In this document: positions 41,390 to 50,349 of the stretch, in pieces
Numbering within the stretch: position 1 is the first letter of the stretch
Layout of the letters: every line of letters starts with the position of its first letter
Assembly: GCA_902606445.1 (NCBI GenBank)
Contig: CACLGJ010000001.1
Span: forward strand, 1-56,000
DNA length: 56,000 nt
Origin: an uncultured Pelagibacteraceae bacterium
GTDB taxonomy: Bacteria; Pseudomonadota; Alphaproteobacteria; Pelagibacterales; Pelagibacteraceae
Reading direction: 5' to 3'
Made by a program: the position numbers and the translations under genes
Notes under the pieces: model-generated
The model's database searches: none
What the model was told of the DNA's origin: nothing
The model's input: only the letters and a program-made list of their open reading frames with translations

Positions 41390-43333
41390 TTGAATAAACA
41401 ATATACTAACTTGGCTAATTGCATCAGATTTCTATCAATTGATGCGGTTCAAAAAGCTAATTCTGGGCATCCTGGAATGCCTATGGGTATGGCAGATGTA
41501 GTAACAGTTTTATTTAAAGATTTTTTAAATTTTAATCCAAAAAATCCAAATTGGATAAACAGAGATAGATTTGTGCTTTCTGCTGGTCATGGGTCTATGC
41601 TACTTTACTCACTTCTTTATTTAACAGGATATAAAAGTATTTCTCTAGAAGACATCAAAAATTTTAGACAATTAAACTCTATTTGTGCTGGTCATCCTGA
41701 ATATCATCCTAACTCAGGTATAGAAACTACAACTGGACCATTGGGACAAGGAATATCAAATGCAGTTGGCTTTGCATTAGCAGGAGAAATTTTAAAAGAA
41801 AGATTGGGAAATAATATAATAAATCATAAGACATATGTTTTAGCTGGAGATGGATGCTTAATGGAAGGAATTAGTCATGAAGCATTAAGTTTAGCTGGAC
41901 ACCTGAAATTAAAAAATCTTATTTTGTTGTTTGATGATAATTCCATTTCAATAGATGGCCCTACTAGTTTAGCTGTATCTGATAACCATGAAAAAAGATT
42001 TAAAAGTTATGGTTGGGATTTTATAAAGATAAATGGCCATAATTATAAAGAAATATTTAAAGCTCTTAAAAAAGCCCAAAAATCAAAAAAACCTATAGCT
42101 ATCTCCTGTAAAACAACTATTGGTTTTGGATCACCAAACAAAGGTGGCAAAGCGTCAGCACATGGAAGTCCATTAGGTGAAGATGAAATAAAACTAGTTA
42201 GAAAAAAACTAAAATGGACTAATGAAGCTTTCAAGATACCAAATGAATTGTTAAATGAATGGAAAAAAATTGGACTGAATGCATTTAATAAAGCAAAAAA
42301 ACATGAGGAAAAATATAAAAAAAATTTTTCAAAATTTAAAAATATAGACTCTTATAAAAATTTAATTGAAAAATCTAAAAACGACTTTCTTAAGAGTCCA
42401 AAGCCTCTAGCAACAAGAAAATCATCAGAAATGTTTTTAAATATTATATCCAAAATGCCTAATCTAATCGGAGGTTCGGCTGATTTGGCTGGGTCAAATA
42501 ATACTAAAACTAAAGATCATACAATCATAAAACCTGGTAGATTTTCTGGGAACTATATTCATTACGGTGTAAGAGAACATGCAATGTGTGGGGTAATGAA
42601 TGGCATTGCATTGCACAGTAATTTAATTCCTTACGGTGGCACCTTTTTAATATTCAGTGATTATTGTAAGCCATCAATTAGATTAGCAGCCATGATGAAA
42701 CAAAGAATTATATATGTATTTACTCACGACTCAATTGGTTTAGGTGAAGATGGTCCAACACATCAACCTATTGAACAATTGACAAGTTTAAGATCTATTC
42801 CTAATTTAAATGTTTTTAGACCCTCAGATACAATTGAAACTTTTGAATGCTGGCAATTAGCTCTTGAGAGCAAAAATACTCCTAGTGTTATAGCATTAAC
42901 CAGACAGGGAATTAGTCCTGTCAGACTTGAAAATTCCTCAAAAAATAAGTCTTCAACGGGGGCTTATGAAATTTTAAGGACTGGGAATAATATAAGTGTA
43001 ACAATTTTAGCAACTGGATCAGAAACTAGTTTGGCAAATGAAGTAAGTCATAAATTAGCCACAGATGGTATTTATTCAAAAATAGTATCAATGCCTTGTC
43101 ATGAATTATTTGACCAACAAAATGAGGGCTATAAGAATAAAATTTTAAGTGAAACAAGTCTTGTTGTATCTATAGAAGCATCTGAAACAAATTTTTGGAA
43201 AAAATATACAGGGGTTAACGGGTTAAATTTTGGAATTAATAATTTTGGAAAAAGTGCTCCCTACAAAAAAATATACGATCATTTTGGAATCAATTCAGAA
43301 AATATAATTAAAAAAATTAAAGAAAAATTATGA
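41390..43333 (+). CDS. tkt: Transketolase
   Basis: Thiamine-diphosphate enzyme of the pentose phosphate pathway moving two-carbon units. The 647-aa protein uses a TTG start at 41390, three bases after an AGGATAA element; the frame opens NKQYTNLANCIRFLSIDAVQ, the right N-terminus for the family, and no ATG lies nearby. Motifs: ANSGHPGMPMGMAD, SAGHGSMLLYSLLYLTG, TTGPLGQGISNAVGFALAGE, ThDP motif GDGCLMEGISHEALSLAGHL, and HDSIGLGEDGPTHQPIEQL. The stop overlaps the gap ATG by four bases, forming a tkt-gap-pgk-fba operon. Confidence 0.97.
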   Translation: MNKQYTNLANCIRFLSIDAVQKANSGHPGMPMGMADVVTVLFKDFLNFNPKNPNWINRDRFVLSAGHGSMLLYSLLYLTGYKSISLEDIKNFRQLNSICAGHPEYHPNSGIETTTGPLGQGISNAVGFALAGEILKERLGNNIINHKTYVLAGDGCLMEGISHEALSLAGHLKLKNLILLFDDNSISIDGPTSLAVSDNHEKRFKSYGWDFIKINGHNYKEIFKALKKAQKSKKPIAISCKTTIGFGSPNKGGKASAHGSPLGEDEIKLVRKKLKWTNEAFKIPNELLNEWKKIGLNAFNKAKKHEEKYKKNFSKFKNIDSYKNLIEKSKNDFLKSPKPLATRKSSEMFLNIISKMPNLIGGSADLAGSNNTKTKDHTIIKPGRFSGNYIHYGVREHAMCGVMNGIALHSNLIPYGGTFLIFSDYCKPSIRLAAMMKQRIIYVFTHDSIGLGEDGPTHQPIEQLTSLRSIPNLNVFRPSDTIETFECWQLALESKNTPSVIALTRQGISPVRLENSSKNKSSTGAYEILRTGNNISVTILATGSETSLANEVSHKLATDGIYSKIVSMPCHELFDQQNEGYKNKILSETSLVVSIEASETNFWKKYTGVNGLNFGINNFGKSAPYKKIYDHFGINSENIIKKIKEKL

Positions 43334-44331
43334 AAATAAAAATTGGTATTAATGGGATGGGTAGAATAGGAAGAATGATTGTTAGGTCTATTATTGAAAA
43401 TGATTATAACAATATAGAAATCAAACATATTAATAATAAAACGAATTCTGAGGCATTTTCATCTTTATTAAAATATGATTCAATCCATGGAAAGTTTAAG
43501 GCAGATGTAAATTTTGATGACAAACATTTAATCGTAAATAAAAATAAAATTACTTTTAGTCAAGAAACAGATTTGAATAATATTAATTGGGAAAAGCATG
43601 ATGTAGATTATGTTTTTGAATGTACAGGAAAATTTAATTCTAAAGAAAAATTAGAGGCTCATTTAAAAAATGGAGCAAAAAAAGTAATTGTTTCGGCTCC
43701 ATGCAAAAATGCAGATAAAACAATTGTTTATGGTGTAAATGAATCAGAATTAAGAAATGATGATAAAATCATTTCAGCTGCATCTTGTACAACTAATTGT
43801 CTAGCACCTGTGGCCTATGTTTTGAATGAAAATTTTGAAATTGAAAAAGGTTTTATGACAACAATCCATGCTTTCACAAGTGATCAGAGAATTCTAGATA
43901 ATTCACATAAAGATCCAAGAAGAGCTAGATCTGCAAGTCAGTCTATTGTGCCCACCTCAACCGGTGCATCAAAAGCAATTGGTGAAATTATTCCGTCACT
44001 AAAAGGAAAATTAGAGGGTGTAGCGATGAGAGTGCCAACTCCAAATGTTTCTTTAGTTGAACTTGTTTTTTGTACTAAAAAAGATTTAAGCATTGAAAAA
44101 ATTAATTCAGCGTTTCAAAATTTTAGTAAAAAAAATAATATACTTGAAATCACAAATGAAAAGCTTGTATCTATAGACTTTAATCATAATTCATCTTCAT
44201 CAATAGTAGACGCAAGTTTAACGAGCGTGGTAGGAAAAAATATGGGTAAAATTTCAGCTTGGTATGATAATGAATGGGGATTTTCAAATAGAATGTGTGA
44301 CTTAGCGGAATATCTTCATAAAATTTCTTAA
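43330..44331 (+). CDS. gap: Glyceraldehyde-3-phosphate dehydrogenase
   Basis: Oxidises glyceraldehyde 3-phosphate to 1,3-bisphosphoglycerate, or the reverse in gluconeogenesis. The 333-aa protein has the Rossmann start IGINGMGRIGRMIVRSI, catalytic Cys153 in SAASCTTNCLAPVAYV, and ASKAIGEIIPSLKGKLEGVA and WYDNEWGFSNRMCDLA. The cofactor strand reads IKHINNKTNSEAF, with Asn where most NAD-dependent GAPDHs have Asp (…ND…); this may loosen NAD selectivity. It overlaps tkt by four bases and pgk by one (TAATG). Confidence 0.96.
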   Translation: MKIKIGINGMGRIGRMIVRSIIENDYNNIEIKHINNKTNSEAFSSLLKYDSIHGKFKADVNFDDKHLIVNKNKITFSQETDLNNINWEKHDVDYVFECTGKFNSKEKLEAHLKNGAKKVIVSAPCKNADKTIVYGVNESELRNDDKIISAASCTTNCLAPVAYVLNENFEIEKGFMTTIHAFTSDQRILDNSHKDPRRARSASQSIVPTSTGASKAIGEIIPSLKGKLEGVAMRVPTPNVSLVELVFCTKKDLSIEKINSAFQNFSKKNNILEITNEKLVSIDFNHNSSSSIVDASLTSVVGKNMGKISAWYDNEWGFSNRMCDLAEYLHKIS

Positions 44332-45509
44332 TGAATAATATTAAAGATTACGAGAATCTTAATCAAAAAAAAATTTTGTTAAGATTAGATTTAAATGTAC
44401 CATTAAATAACGGAGTGATAACTGATGAAACGAGAATTGATAAGATTTTACCAATTATAAATTTTTTGATCAAAAAAAATTCTAAAATTATTGTAATATC
44501 CCATGTTGGAAGACCAAAAGGTAAAATAAATTACGATCTGTCGCTTAAACCAATTTGTGAAAATTTAGAAAAAAAAATAAATCAAAAAATACATTTAATT
44601 AATAATGATATTTTTAAATTAAAAAAAGATGACTTATTTAAAGATCCTAATGATCAAATTATTTTTTTAGAAAATATTAGATTTTATGAAGAAGAAGAGA
44701 AAAATGATTATTCTTTTGCAAAACATTTAGCTGGGCTTGCTGATTTGTATGTAAATGATGCATTTTCTTGTTCTCACAGATTTCACGCATCCGTCAATAA
44801 AATTACAGAATTTTTACCATCCTTTGCAGGGCTACAATTAGAGACCGAGATAAATGCATTAAAAAAGATTACAAGTGAAATAAAAAAACCAATTACCTGC
44901 ATTATCGGGGGATCTAAAATTTCGACAAAAATTGGTATAATAGAAAATTTATTACCTAAATTTGATAATATCGTCATTGTTGGAGGTATGGCAAATAATA
45001 TTATAAGATTTAAAGGTAACCAAATAGGTAAATCGATAAAAGAAGAAAATTGTGAAAAAATTATTAAAGAAATTTTTGAAAATTCAAAAAAATATTCCTG
45101 CAAAATTACTTTTCCCGATGATGTATTAGTTGGAAAAAATTTTAATGATAAATCTAAAATAAAAGGGCTAAATGAGATAGAATATGATGATTTAATATTA
45201 GATATTGGGCCCAAAACAATTAATAAAATAAAAAACATTATTGAAAATAGCAAAACAATCCTTTGGAATGGACCAGCAGGTTATTTTGAGAATTCAAATT
45301 TCGCTAATGGTAGCTATGAAATTGCAAAATCAATTATAAATAAGAATAAAAATAAATCTATTTACTCTGTTGTGGGAGGTGGAGATACAATCGCTTTTAT
45401 AAATAAAATTAACGGTATGAAAAATTTTGATTTTGTTTCAACTGCTGGTGGAGCATTTTTAGAATATCTTGAAGGAAAAGAGCTTCCTGGTATAAAAGCT
45501 TTAGATTAA
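44331..45509 (+). CDS. pgk: Phosphoglycerate kinase
   Basis: Transfers phosphate between 1,3-bisphosphoglycerate and ADP. The 392-aa protein has the substrate loop KKILLRLDLNVPLNNG, ISHVGRPKGKIN, FLENIRFYEEEEKND, DAFSCSHRFHAS, and the C-terminal nucleotide site WNGPAGYFE and VGGGDTIAFINK, ending in STAGGAFLEYLEGKELPG. Length is normal. It starts on the last base of gap and is one base from fba. Fewer than average alanines reflect the strong AT bias. Confidence 0.97.
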   Translation: MNNIKDYENLNQKKILLRLDLNVPLNNGVITDETRIDKILPIINFLIKKNSKIIVISHVGRPKGKINYDLSLKPICENLEKKINQKIHLINNDIFKLKKDDLFKDPNDQIIFLENIRFYEEEEKNDYSFAKHLAGLADLYVNDAFSCSHRFHASVNKITEFLPSFAGLQLETEINALKKITSEIKKPITCIIGGSKISTKIGIIENLLPKFDNIVIVGGMANNIIRFKGNQIGKSIKEENCEKIIKEIFENSKKYSCKITFPDDVLVGKNFNDKSKIKGLNEIEYDDLILDIGPKTINKIKNIIENSKTILWNGPAGYFENSNFANGSYEIAKSIINKNKNKSIYSVVGGGDTIAFINKINGMKNFDFVSTAGGAFLEYLEGKELPGIKALD

Positions 45510-45510
45510 T

Positions 45511-46518
45511 ATGTCAGAATTAAATAACATAGCACTTAAAATTCTTGAGAATGGAAAAGGAATTTTAGCTGCTGATGAAAGTACCGGAACAATGACTAAA
45601 AGATTAGAGAAAGTCAATATTCCATCAACTCCTGAAAATAGATTATTATTTAGAGAAACACTATTCAGTGCATCAAGTATGACCGAATGTATTGGAGGAG
45701 TAATTTTATATGATGAGACAATAAAACAAAAGTCGATAAATAAACATAGTATTCCAGAATTAATTTCAAAAATGGGAAGTACGCCAGGTATAAAAGTTGA
45801 CACAGGTGCTAAGGTTTTAGCAAACTCTCCAGATGAGAAAATTACTGAGGGCCTAGATGATCTTAGAGATAGATTAAAAGAATACTACAAGCTTGGAGCG
45901 AGATTTACTAAATGGAGAGGAGTTTATAATATTAGTAAAGAATACCCTAGTAAACTTGCAATACATTCAAACGCACACGCACTTGCTAGATATTCAGCGT
46001 TAGTTCAAGAATGTAACATGGTTCCAATAGTAGAGCCAGAGGTTTTAATGGATGGAAACCACTCAGCTCAAGATTGTTTAATAAAAACTTCTGAGGTAAT
46101 AAAAAAATGTTTTGATGAATTAATTTTACACAAGGTAGATTTGACAGGTGTAATTTTAAAACCAAATATGATTTTAGCAGGAACTAATTCTAATAAAAAG
46201 ATTACTGGTAAAGAGGTCGCAAAACTGACAATCCAATGTCTTAAAAATTCAGTCCCATCAGATGTTCCAGGAATAGCTTTTCTATCAGGTGGTCAAACAG
46301 AAGTAGAGGCAACAGAAAATTTAGATTTAATAAATAAAGAAAATAATACTAAATTCATTATGTCTTATTCTTATGGAAGAGCCTTGCAACAAAGTGCTCT
46401 AAAATATTGGTCGAAAGATATAAATGATATTGAGGGTACTCAAAAAGTATTTAATCACAGAGCAAAAATGAATACTTTAGCAGCTCAAAGCAAATGGTCA
46501 AAGGAACTTGAAAATTAA
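45511..46518 (+). CDS. fba: Fructose-bisphosphate aldolase, class I
   Basis: Reversible aldol cleavage of fructose 1,6-bisphosphate. The 335-aa protein is the Schiff-base (class I) type: GILAADESTGTMTKRLE, the catalytic Lys region LTGVILKPNMILAG, EPEVLMDGNH and FLSGGQTEVEATENL. It is unlike the zinc class II enzyme of most free-living bacteria. It closes the tkt-gap-pgk-fba operon. The last 11 bases overlap the thiE start. Confidence 0.96.
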   Translation: MSELNNIALKILENGKGILAADESTGTMTKRLEKVNIPSTPENRLLFRETLFSASSMTECIGGVILYDETIKQKSINKHSIPELISKMGSTPGIKVDTGAKVLANSPDEKITEGLDDLRDRLKEYYKLGARFTKWRGVYNISKEYPSKLAIHSNAHALARYSALVQECNMVPIVEPEVLMDGNHSAQDCLIKTSEVIKKCFDELILHKVDLTGVILKPNMILAGTNSNKKITGKEVAKLTIQCLKNSVPSDVPGIAFLSGGQTEVEATENLDLINKENNTKFIMSYSYGRALQQSALKYWSKDINDIEGTQKVFNHRAKMNTLAAQSKWSKELEN

Positions 46519-47122
46519 TAAAAAAAAGTTTCTTTATTTAATTTCTCCAAATAAAATATCAAAATCTTTTTATGGAGATCTAACTAAAGTTCTTAAATCT
46601 AACAAAATAAGTTTTTTTCAGTTGAGGTTAAAAAAAGATAGTTATGGAAATAAATTGAAAATTGCAAAAAAATTAAGGAAAATTTGTAAGAAATATAAAG
46701 TAAAATTTTTAATAAATGATGATCCTGAATTAGCAAAAAAAATTAATGCAGATGGATGTCATGTTGGACAAAAAGATATGAATATTTCAGATGCGAGAAA
46801 ATTATTAAAAAAAAAGATTATAGGTGTAACTTGTCACAACTCTTTAAAACTTGCAAAAAAAGCTTACGAAAATAGTGCTAATTATATAGCTTTCGGAGCT
46901 TTTAATTCAACAAAGACTAAAAAAGTAAAATTTAAAGCTGATATCAAGATAATCAAAAAACTAAAAAAAACGTCAAATATACCTGTAGTGGCCATAGGAG
47001 GTATTAATAATCTAAATTATAAAAAACTTTTGTTGAACAAGGCAGATTTTTTAGCTATCTCAAGTTACGTTTGGAGCAATAAGAAATTAAAACCAATAGA
47101 AGCAATTAAATTATTAAAATGA
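46508..47122 (+). CDS. thiE: Thiamine-phosphate synthase
   Basis: Couples HMP-PP to the thiazole phosphate to make thiamine phosphate. The 204-aa TIM-barrel protein begins with TTG at 46508 inside the fba end. Motifs are FFQLRLKKDS (usual LR.K), FLINDDPELAKKINADGCHV with GQKDM, GVTCHNSLKLAKKA and NIPVVAIGGINNLNYKKLL. The sequence is very Lys-rich and divergent, and a TenI-type paralogue without synthase activity cannot be fully ruled out. It overlaps efp by four bases. thiD is at 26.9 kb. Confidence 0.8.
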   Translation: MKINKKKFLYLISPNKISKSFYGDLTKVLKSNKISFFQLRLKKDSYGNKLKIAKKLRKICKKYKVKFLINDDPELAKKINADGCHVGQKDMNISDARKLLKKKIIGVTCHNSLKLAKKAYENSANYIAFGAFNSTKTKKVKFKADIKIIKKLKKTSNIPVVAIGGINNLNYKKLLLNKADFLAISSYVWSNKKLKPIEAIKLLK

Positions 47123-47679
47123 AAATAAATGCTAATGAGATAAGAGTTGGAATGCTTTTGGAGTATAAAGATGATTTGTGGCAAGTTCTTAAAACTCAAC
47201 ATGTAAAACCTGGTAAAGGTGGAGCTTTTGCACAAGTGGAAATGAAAAGTGTTAATAAAAACACAAAATTAAATGAAAGATTTAGATCAAGTGAAACTGT
47301 TGAAAAAGCATTAATAGAAGAAACTAATTTTAATTATTCATATGAGGATGAAAATAATTATTTTTTTATGGATCCAAAATCATTTGAGCAAATAGAAATT
47401 AAGAAAAGTATAATTGGAGATAAAGGTAAATTGTTATCTGAAAATCTAGAGGTCTCTGTAAGTTTTTATAATGAAAATCCAATTTCAGTGGAATTGCCCA
47501 ATCAAGTTAATTGCAAAATTGAATCAACAGATGTAGCATTAAAAGGCCAAACGGTATCATCATCTTATAAACCAGCAACATTAGATAATGGTTTGAGTAT
47601 TCAAGTTCCTCCATTTATTGAAGCTGGAGATGAAGTTGTGGTTGATACAAGAAATTTAGAATACATAAAAAAAATTTAA
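47119..47679 (+). CDS. efp: Elongation factor P
   Basis: Relieves ribosome stalling at polyproline. The 186-aa three-domain protein starts KINANEIRVGMLLEYKDDLW and has the exposed loop KTQHVKPGKGGAFAQVEMKS, whose Lys (about 33, PGKG) is the usual modification site, then RFRSSETVEKALIEE and VSSSYKPATLDNGLSIQVPP. The C-terminal signature FIEAGDEVVVDTRNLEYI is intact. Lysyl-modification enzymes are not in this window. It overlaps thiE by four bases and precedes suhB by four. Confidence 0.96.
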   Translation: MKINANEIRVGMLLEYKDDLWQVLKTQHVKPGKGGAFAQVEMKSVNKNTKLNERFRSSETVEKALIEETNFNYSYEDENNYFFMDPKSFEQIEIKKSIIGDKGKLLSENLEVSVSFYNENPISVELPNQVNCKIESTDVALKGQTVSSSYKPATLDNGLSIQVPPFIEAGDEVVVDTRNLEYIKKI

Positions 47680-47683
47680 TTTT

Positions 47684-48424
47684 GTGAACTCAATATCAGC
47701 AAATCTAAATATTATGATTAAGGCTAGTGAAAGAGCCTCCAAGGTATTAATAAGAGATTTTGGAGAAATTGAAAAATTACAAGTTTCTAAAAAAGGACCT
47801 AAAGATTTTGTAACAAATTCAGATCTTAGAGTAGAAAAAATAATTATCGAAGAATTAAAAAAAGCTAAACCAAATTATTCTATTATTAGTGAAGAAAATG
47901 GAATTGAAAAAAATAACGATAAAAATAATACTTGGATAATCGATCCAATCGATGGTACTGTTAATTTTCTACATGGCATACCTCATTTTGCTATTTCAAT
48001 TGCTTTAAAATCTAATAACGAAATTGTGTCAGGTTTAATTTTTGATCCAATTAAAGATGAGATGTTTTTTGCTGAAAAAGAAAGTGGAGCTTTTTTTAAT
48101 AATCACAGAATAAGAGTGTCAAAAAAAAATCAATTGAATGATTGTTTGTTCGCTACTGGTGGTAAGCTTGTTGAAGAACTAGATTTACCTTACAGAAAAT
48201 CAGGATGTGCAGCATTGGATATGGCTTATGTTGCGGCTGGGAGATATGATGGATATTTTCAAAACAATTTGAATCTCTGGGATATTGCAGCTGGTATTGT
48301 TTTAGTAAAAGAGGCTGGAGGAGTGCTAAATAAAATTGATATATCAGCTAATAAAAACATCAAAATTATTGCCTCAAGTCCAGATATTAATTCAAAATTA
48401 TATGAAAAATTAACTAACTTTTAA
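47684..48424 (+). CDS. suhB: Inositol monophosphatase family protein (SuhB-like)
   Basis: Mg-dependent phosphatase; in E. coli SuhB also takes part in rRNA antitermination complexes. The 246-aa protein uses a GTG start at 47684 and has the signature metal sites EENG (about 70), [19 protein letters not shown] and [18 protein letters not shown]. The alphaproteobacterial order efp-suhB-rpmE is conserved. Substrate and any rRNA role cannot be judged here. Confidence 0.93.
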   Translation: MNSISANLNIMIKASERASKVLIRDFGEIEKLQVSKKGPKDFVTNSDLRVEKIIIEELKKAKPNYSIISEENGIEKNNDKNNTWIIDPIDGTVNFLHGIPHFAISIALKSNNEIVSGLIFDPIKDEMFFAEKESGAFFNNHRIRVSKKNQLNDCLFATGGKLVEELDLPYRKSGCAALDMAYVAAGRYDGYFQNNLNLWDIAAGIVLVKEAGGVLNKIDISANKNIKIIASSPDINSKLYEKLTNF

Positions 48425-48452
48425 TTGTTTTAAAGAATTCTTTTGCTATAAG
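48425..48452 (+). promoter_or_regulatory. Candidate rpmE promoter
   Basis: TTGTTT (48425-48430), a 16-base spacer and TATAAG (48447-48452) precede the rpmE ATG at 48460 by only seven bases. There is no Shine-Dalgarno sequence in the gap. If used, this promoter would give a leaderless or near-leaderless mRNA. Confidence 0.4.
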
Positions 48453-48459
48453 TCACGTC

Positions 48460-48690
48460 ATGAAAAAAAATATTCATCCAAATTACCATACTATCAAGGT
48501 TGAAATGACTGATGGTACTCAATTTGAAACTAAGTCTACTTGGGGAAAAGAAGGCGAAGTTCTCAAACTAGAAATTGATCCAAAATCCCATTCGGCTTGG
48601 ACAGGTGGTAAACAAAAATTAATGGATAAAGGTAGAATAAGTAAATTCAATAAAAAATTTCAAAATTTTAAATCAGAGAAAAAAAATTAA
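48460..48690 (+). CDS. rpmE: 50S ribosomal protein L31
   Basis: Large-subunit protein at the inter-subunit bridge. The 76-aa form opens [20 protein letters not shown] and continues [20 protein letters not shown]. It lacks the zinc CXXC pairs of the C+ type, as in other alphaproteobacterial L31. The C-terminus [13 protein letters not shown] matches the conserved tail region. It ends directly at the trcR ATG (TAA then ATG). Confidence 0.95.
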   Translation: MKKNIHPNYHTIKVEMTDGTQFETKSTWGKEGEVLKLEIDPKSHSAWTGGKQKLMDKGRISKFNKKFQNFKSEKKN

Positions 48691-49272
48691 ATGTCCAATG
48701 CTCCTTTAATGCCAATGGCTACTGCTGTTTGGCTTGTTGAAAATACAACCCTCACATTTAAACAAATTGCTGATTTTTGTAAAATGCATGAAGTTGAAAT
48801 TCAGGGAATTGCTGATGGAGAAGTTGCAAAAGGAATAAAGGCCTACAACCCCATTATATCAGGTCAGTTGACTAGAGAAGAAATTAAACTTTCATCTGAA
48901 GATGAGAATAGACCTTTAATAATAAAAAGTTCTGACATAGAAATTTCAAACACAGAGAAAAAAACTAAAAAATATGTTCCACTTTCAAAAAGGCAGGATA
49001 AACCAGATTCAGCTCTGTGGTTAATTCGACAACATAATATATTAAAAGACTCTCAAGTAGCAAAACTGGTTGGAATTACAAAAAACTCTGTAACAGCAAT
49101 TAGAAACAAAAGTTATTGGAATTATAATAATTTAAACCCTAAAGATCCTGTTGCATTAAATTTATTTTCACAAAAAGATTTAGTTGAAGCTATCGAAAAA
49201 GCGGAAAGAAGAGTGAAAAGAGAAAAAAAACAAAAAGAAAAAGCAAAACTAATTCAACAAACAACAATTTAA
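48691..49272 (+). CDS. trcR: TrcR-like transcription regulator (DUF1013)
   Basis: DUF1013 proteins are restricted to alphaproteobacteria. In Caulobacter TrcR tracks with RNA polymerase and affects cell-cycle transcription. The 193-aa protein starts SNAPLMPMATAVWLVENTTL and has two helix-turn-helix-like blocks: TLTFKQIADFCKMHEVEIQG (about 23-42) and LWLIRQHNILKDSQVAKLVG with ITKNSVTAIRNKSYWN (about 110-147). The C-terminal tail is Lys/Glu rich. It begins directly after rpmE and its stop overlaps a mini-ORF ATG. Confidence 0.9.
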   Translation: MSNAPLMPMATAVWLVENTTLTFKQIADFCKMHEVEIQGIADGEVAKGIKAYNPIISGQLTREEIKLSSEDENRPLIIKSSDIEISNTEKKTKKYVPLSKRQDKPDSALWLIRQHNILKDSQVAKLVGITKNSVTAIRNKSYWNYNNLNPKDPVALNLFSQKDLVEAIEKAERRVKREKKQKEKAKLIQQTTI

Positions 49273-49340
49273 TGAATAAAATTGATAGACATAAAATTAT
49301 AAAAGTGCTAATTACACGCCTTTTTGGAGGTGGTTATTAA
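49272..49340 (+). other. 22-codon mini-ORF between trcR and rpsU
   Basis: An ATG formed by the trcR stop (TAATG) opens a 22-codon frame, MNKIDRHKIIKVLITRLFGG followed by GY, that stops at 49338-49340. It runs through the GGAGG Shine-Dalgarno of rpsU and ends inside the rpsU start region. It may be a coupling or leader peptide, or a by-product of compact spacing. Confidence 0.3.
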
Positions 49341-49530
49341 AATAGAAGTTAAAGATAATAATATTGAACAAGCACTTAGGGTTTTAAAAAGAAAACTTCA
49401 AAGGGATGGCTTTTTTAAAGTTATTAAACTTAAGAATACTTATGAAAAACCTTCTGAAAAGAAAAAAAGAATTCTTCAAGAAAATATTAAAAGAGTTAAA
49501 AAACTTAATAAGCTTAAAAATAGAATTTAA
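49324..49530 (+). CDS. rpsU: 30S ribosomal protein S21
   Basis: Small basic subunit protein needed for initiation. The 5' end is uncertain. The frame is open from TTG at 49324, but GGAGG at 49326-49330 looks like the Shine-Dalgarno and would lie inside the gene; GTG at 49330 overlaps it. The conserved protein begins near KIEVKDNNIEQALRVLKRKL, consistent with an ATT codon at 49336, five bases after GGAGG. REGIF-like QRDGFFKVIKLKN and YEKPSEKKKR are typical of alphaproteobacterial S21. tRNA-fMet begins six bases after the stop. Confidence 0.92.
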   Translation: MEVVIKIEVKDNNIEQALRVLKRKLQRDGFFKVIKLKNTYEKPSEKKKRILQENIKRVKKLNKLKNRI

Positions 49531-49536
49531 GTATAC

Positions 49537-49613
<77 letters not shown>

Positions 49614-49619
49614 ATTTTT

Positions 49620-50318
49620 TTAAATTTTAAATTTTGATTTTTTACTATCTATTAAAAATGCTTTTACTGTTTCTTTAGTAAGTTGATCAAACGATTTACC
49701 AAATTTTTCGATTTTTTCTATTAAAGCTGGTGGAATAGTAATGATATGGCACCCTAATTGTTTTGCTTGTAAATAGTTATATGGCTCTCTTACACTTGCC
49801 CATAATATTTCAACATTTTTATAATTTTTTGCTAGTTTTAAACTTCTCACAAATTCAGGTAATGGATCTTTTCCAGTGTCTCCAGCTCTACCTGCAAAAA
49901 TTGATATAATCACTCTCGTTTTTTTATTGATAGCATTTAATATTTTTTGAGTTTGGCTGGCAGTATAAACCGCCGTGATATTAAGTTTAACATTTTTCCT
50001 ATTTAATTCTTTAATAACTTTGCCTGTAAATTTATTCTTAGAATTAACTACTGGCACTTTGACAAAAACGTTTTTACCCCAAGTATTTATTTTAATTCCC
50101 TGTTCAATCATTGATTTTGTATCATCAGCAAAAACCTCAAACGAAATAGGTTTTTTTTTACAAAACTTAAGTATTTTTTTTGAGTAAGATTTATAATCTT
50201 TTGCACCAGCCTTTCTCATTAAGCTAGGATTGGTAGTAAAACCTTTTACAATTTTCTTTTTAGAAAATTTTTTTATTAGTGATAAATCAGCAATATCACA
50301 AAAAATTTTTGTATTCAT
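49620..50318 (-). CDS. tal: Transaldolase, short (TalC/FSA-like)
   Basis: Moves a three-carbon unit in the non-oxidative pentose phosphate pathway, completing the tkt set. At 232 aa it belongs to the small FSA/TalC group. The start NTKIFCDIADLSLIKKF is typical, KGFTTNPSLMRKAG holds the phosphate region, VFVKVPVVNS holds the Schiff-base Lys, and ITAVYTASQTQ and ISIFAGRAGDTGKDP follow. Whether it acts as transaldolase or fructose-6-phosphate aldolase cannot be told from sequence. It is convergent with tRNA-fMet. Confidence 0.9.
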   Translation of the reverse strand: MNTKIFCDIADLSLIKKFSKKKIVKGFTTNPSLMRKAGAKDYKSYSKKILKFCKKKPISFEVFADDTKSMIEQGIKINTWGKNVFVKVPVVNSKNKFTGKVIKELNRKNVKLNITAVYTASQTQKILNAINKKTRVIISIFAGRAGDTGKDPLPEFVRSLKLAKNYKNVEILWASVREPYNYLQAKQLGCHIITIPPALIEKIEKFGKSFDQLTKETVKAFLIDSKKSKFKI

Positions 50319-50349
50319 AATATAAATCTAATAATGTTTTAACAGATAA

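Noticed and set aside
44783..45253. 156-codon open frame antisense to pgk
   Set aside because: It is the shadow of a well-conserved gene; low stop frequency on that strand follows from AT-rich codon use, and no domain is seen.
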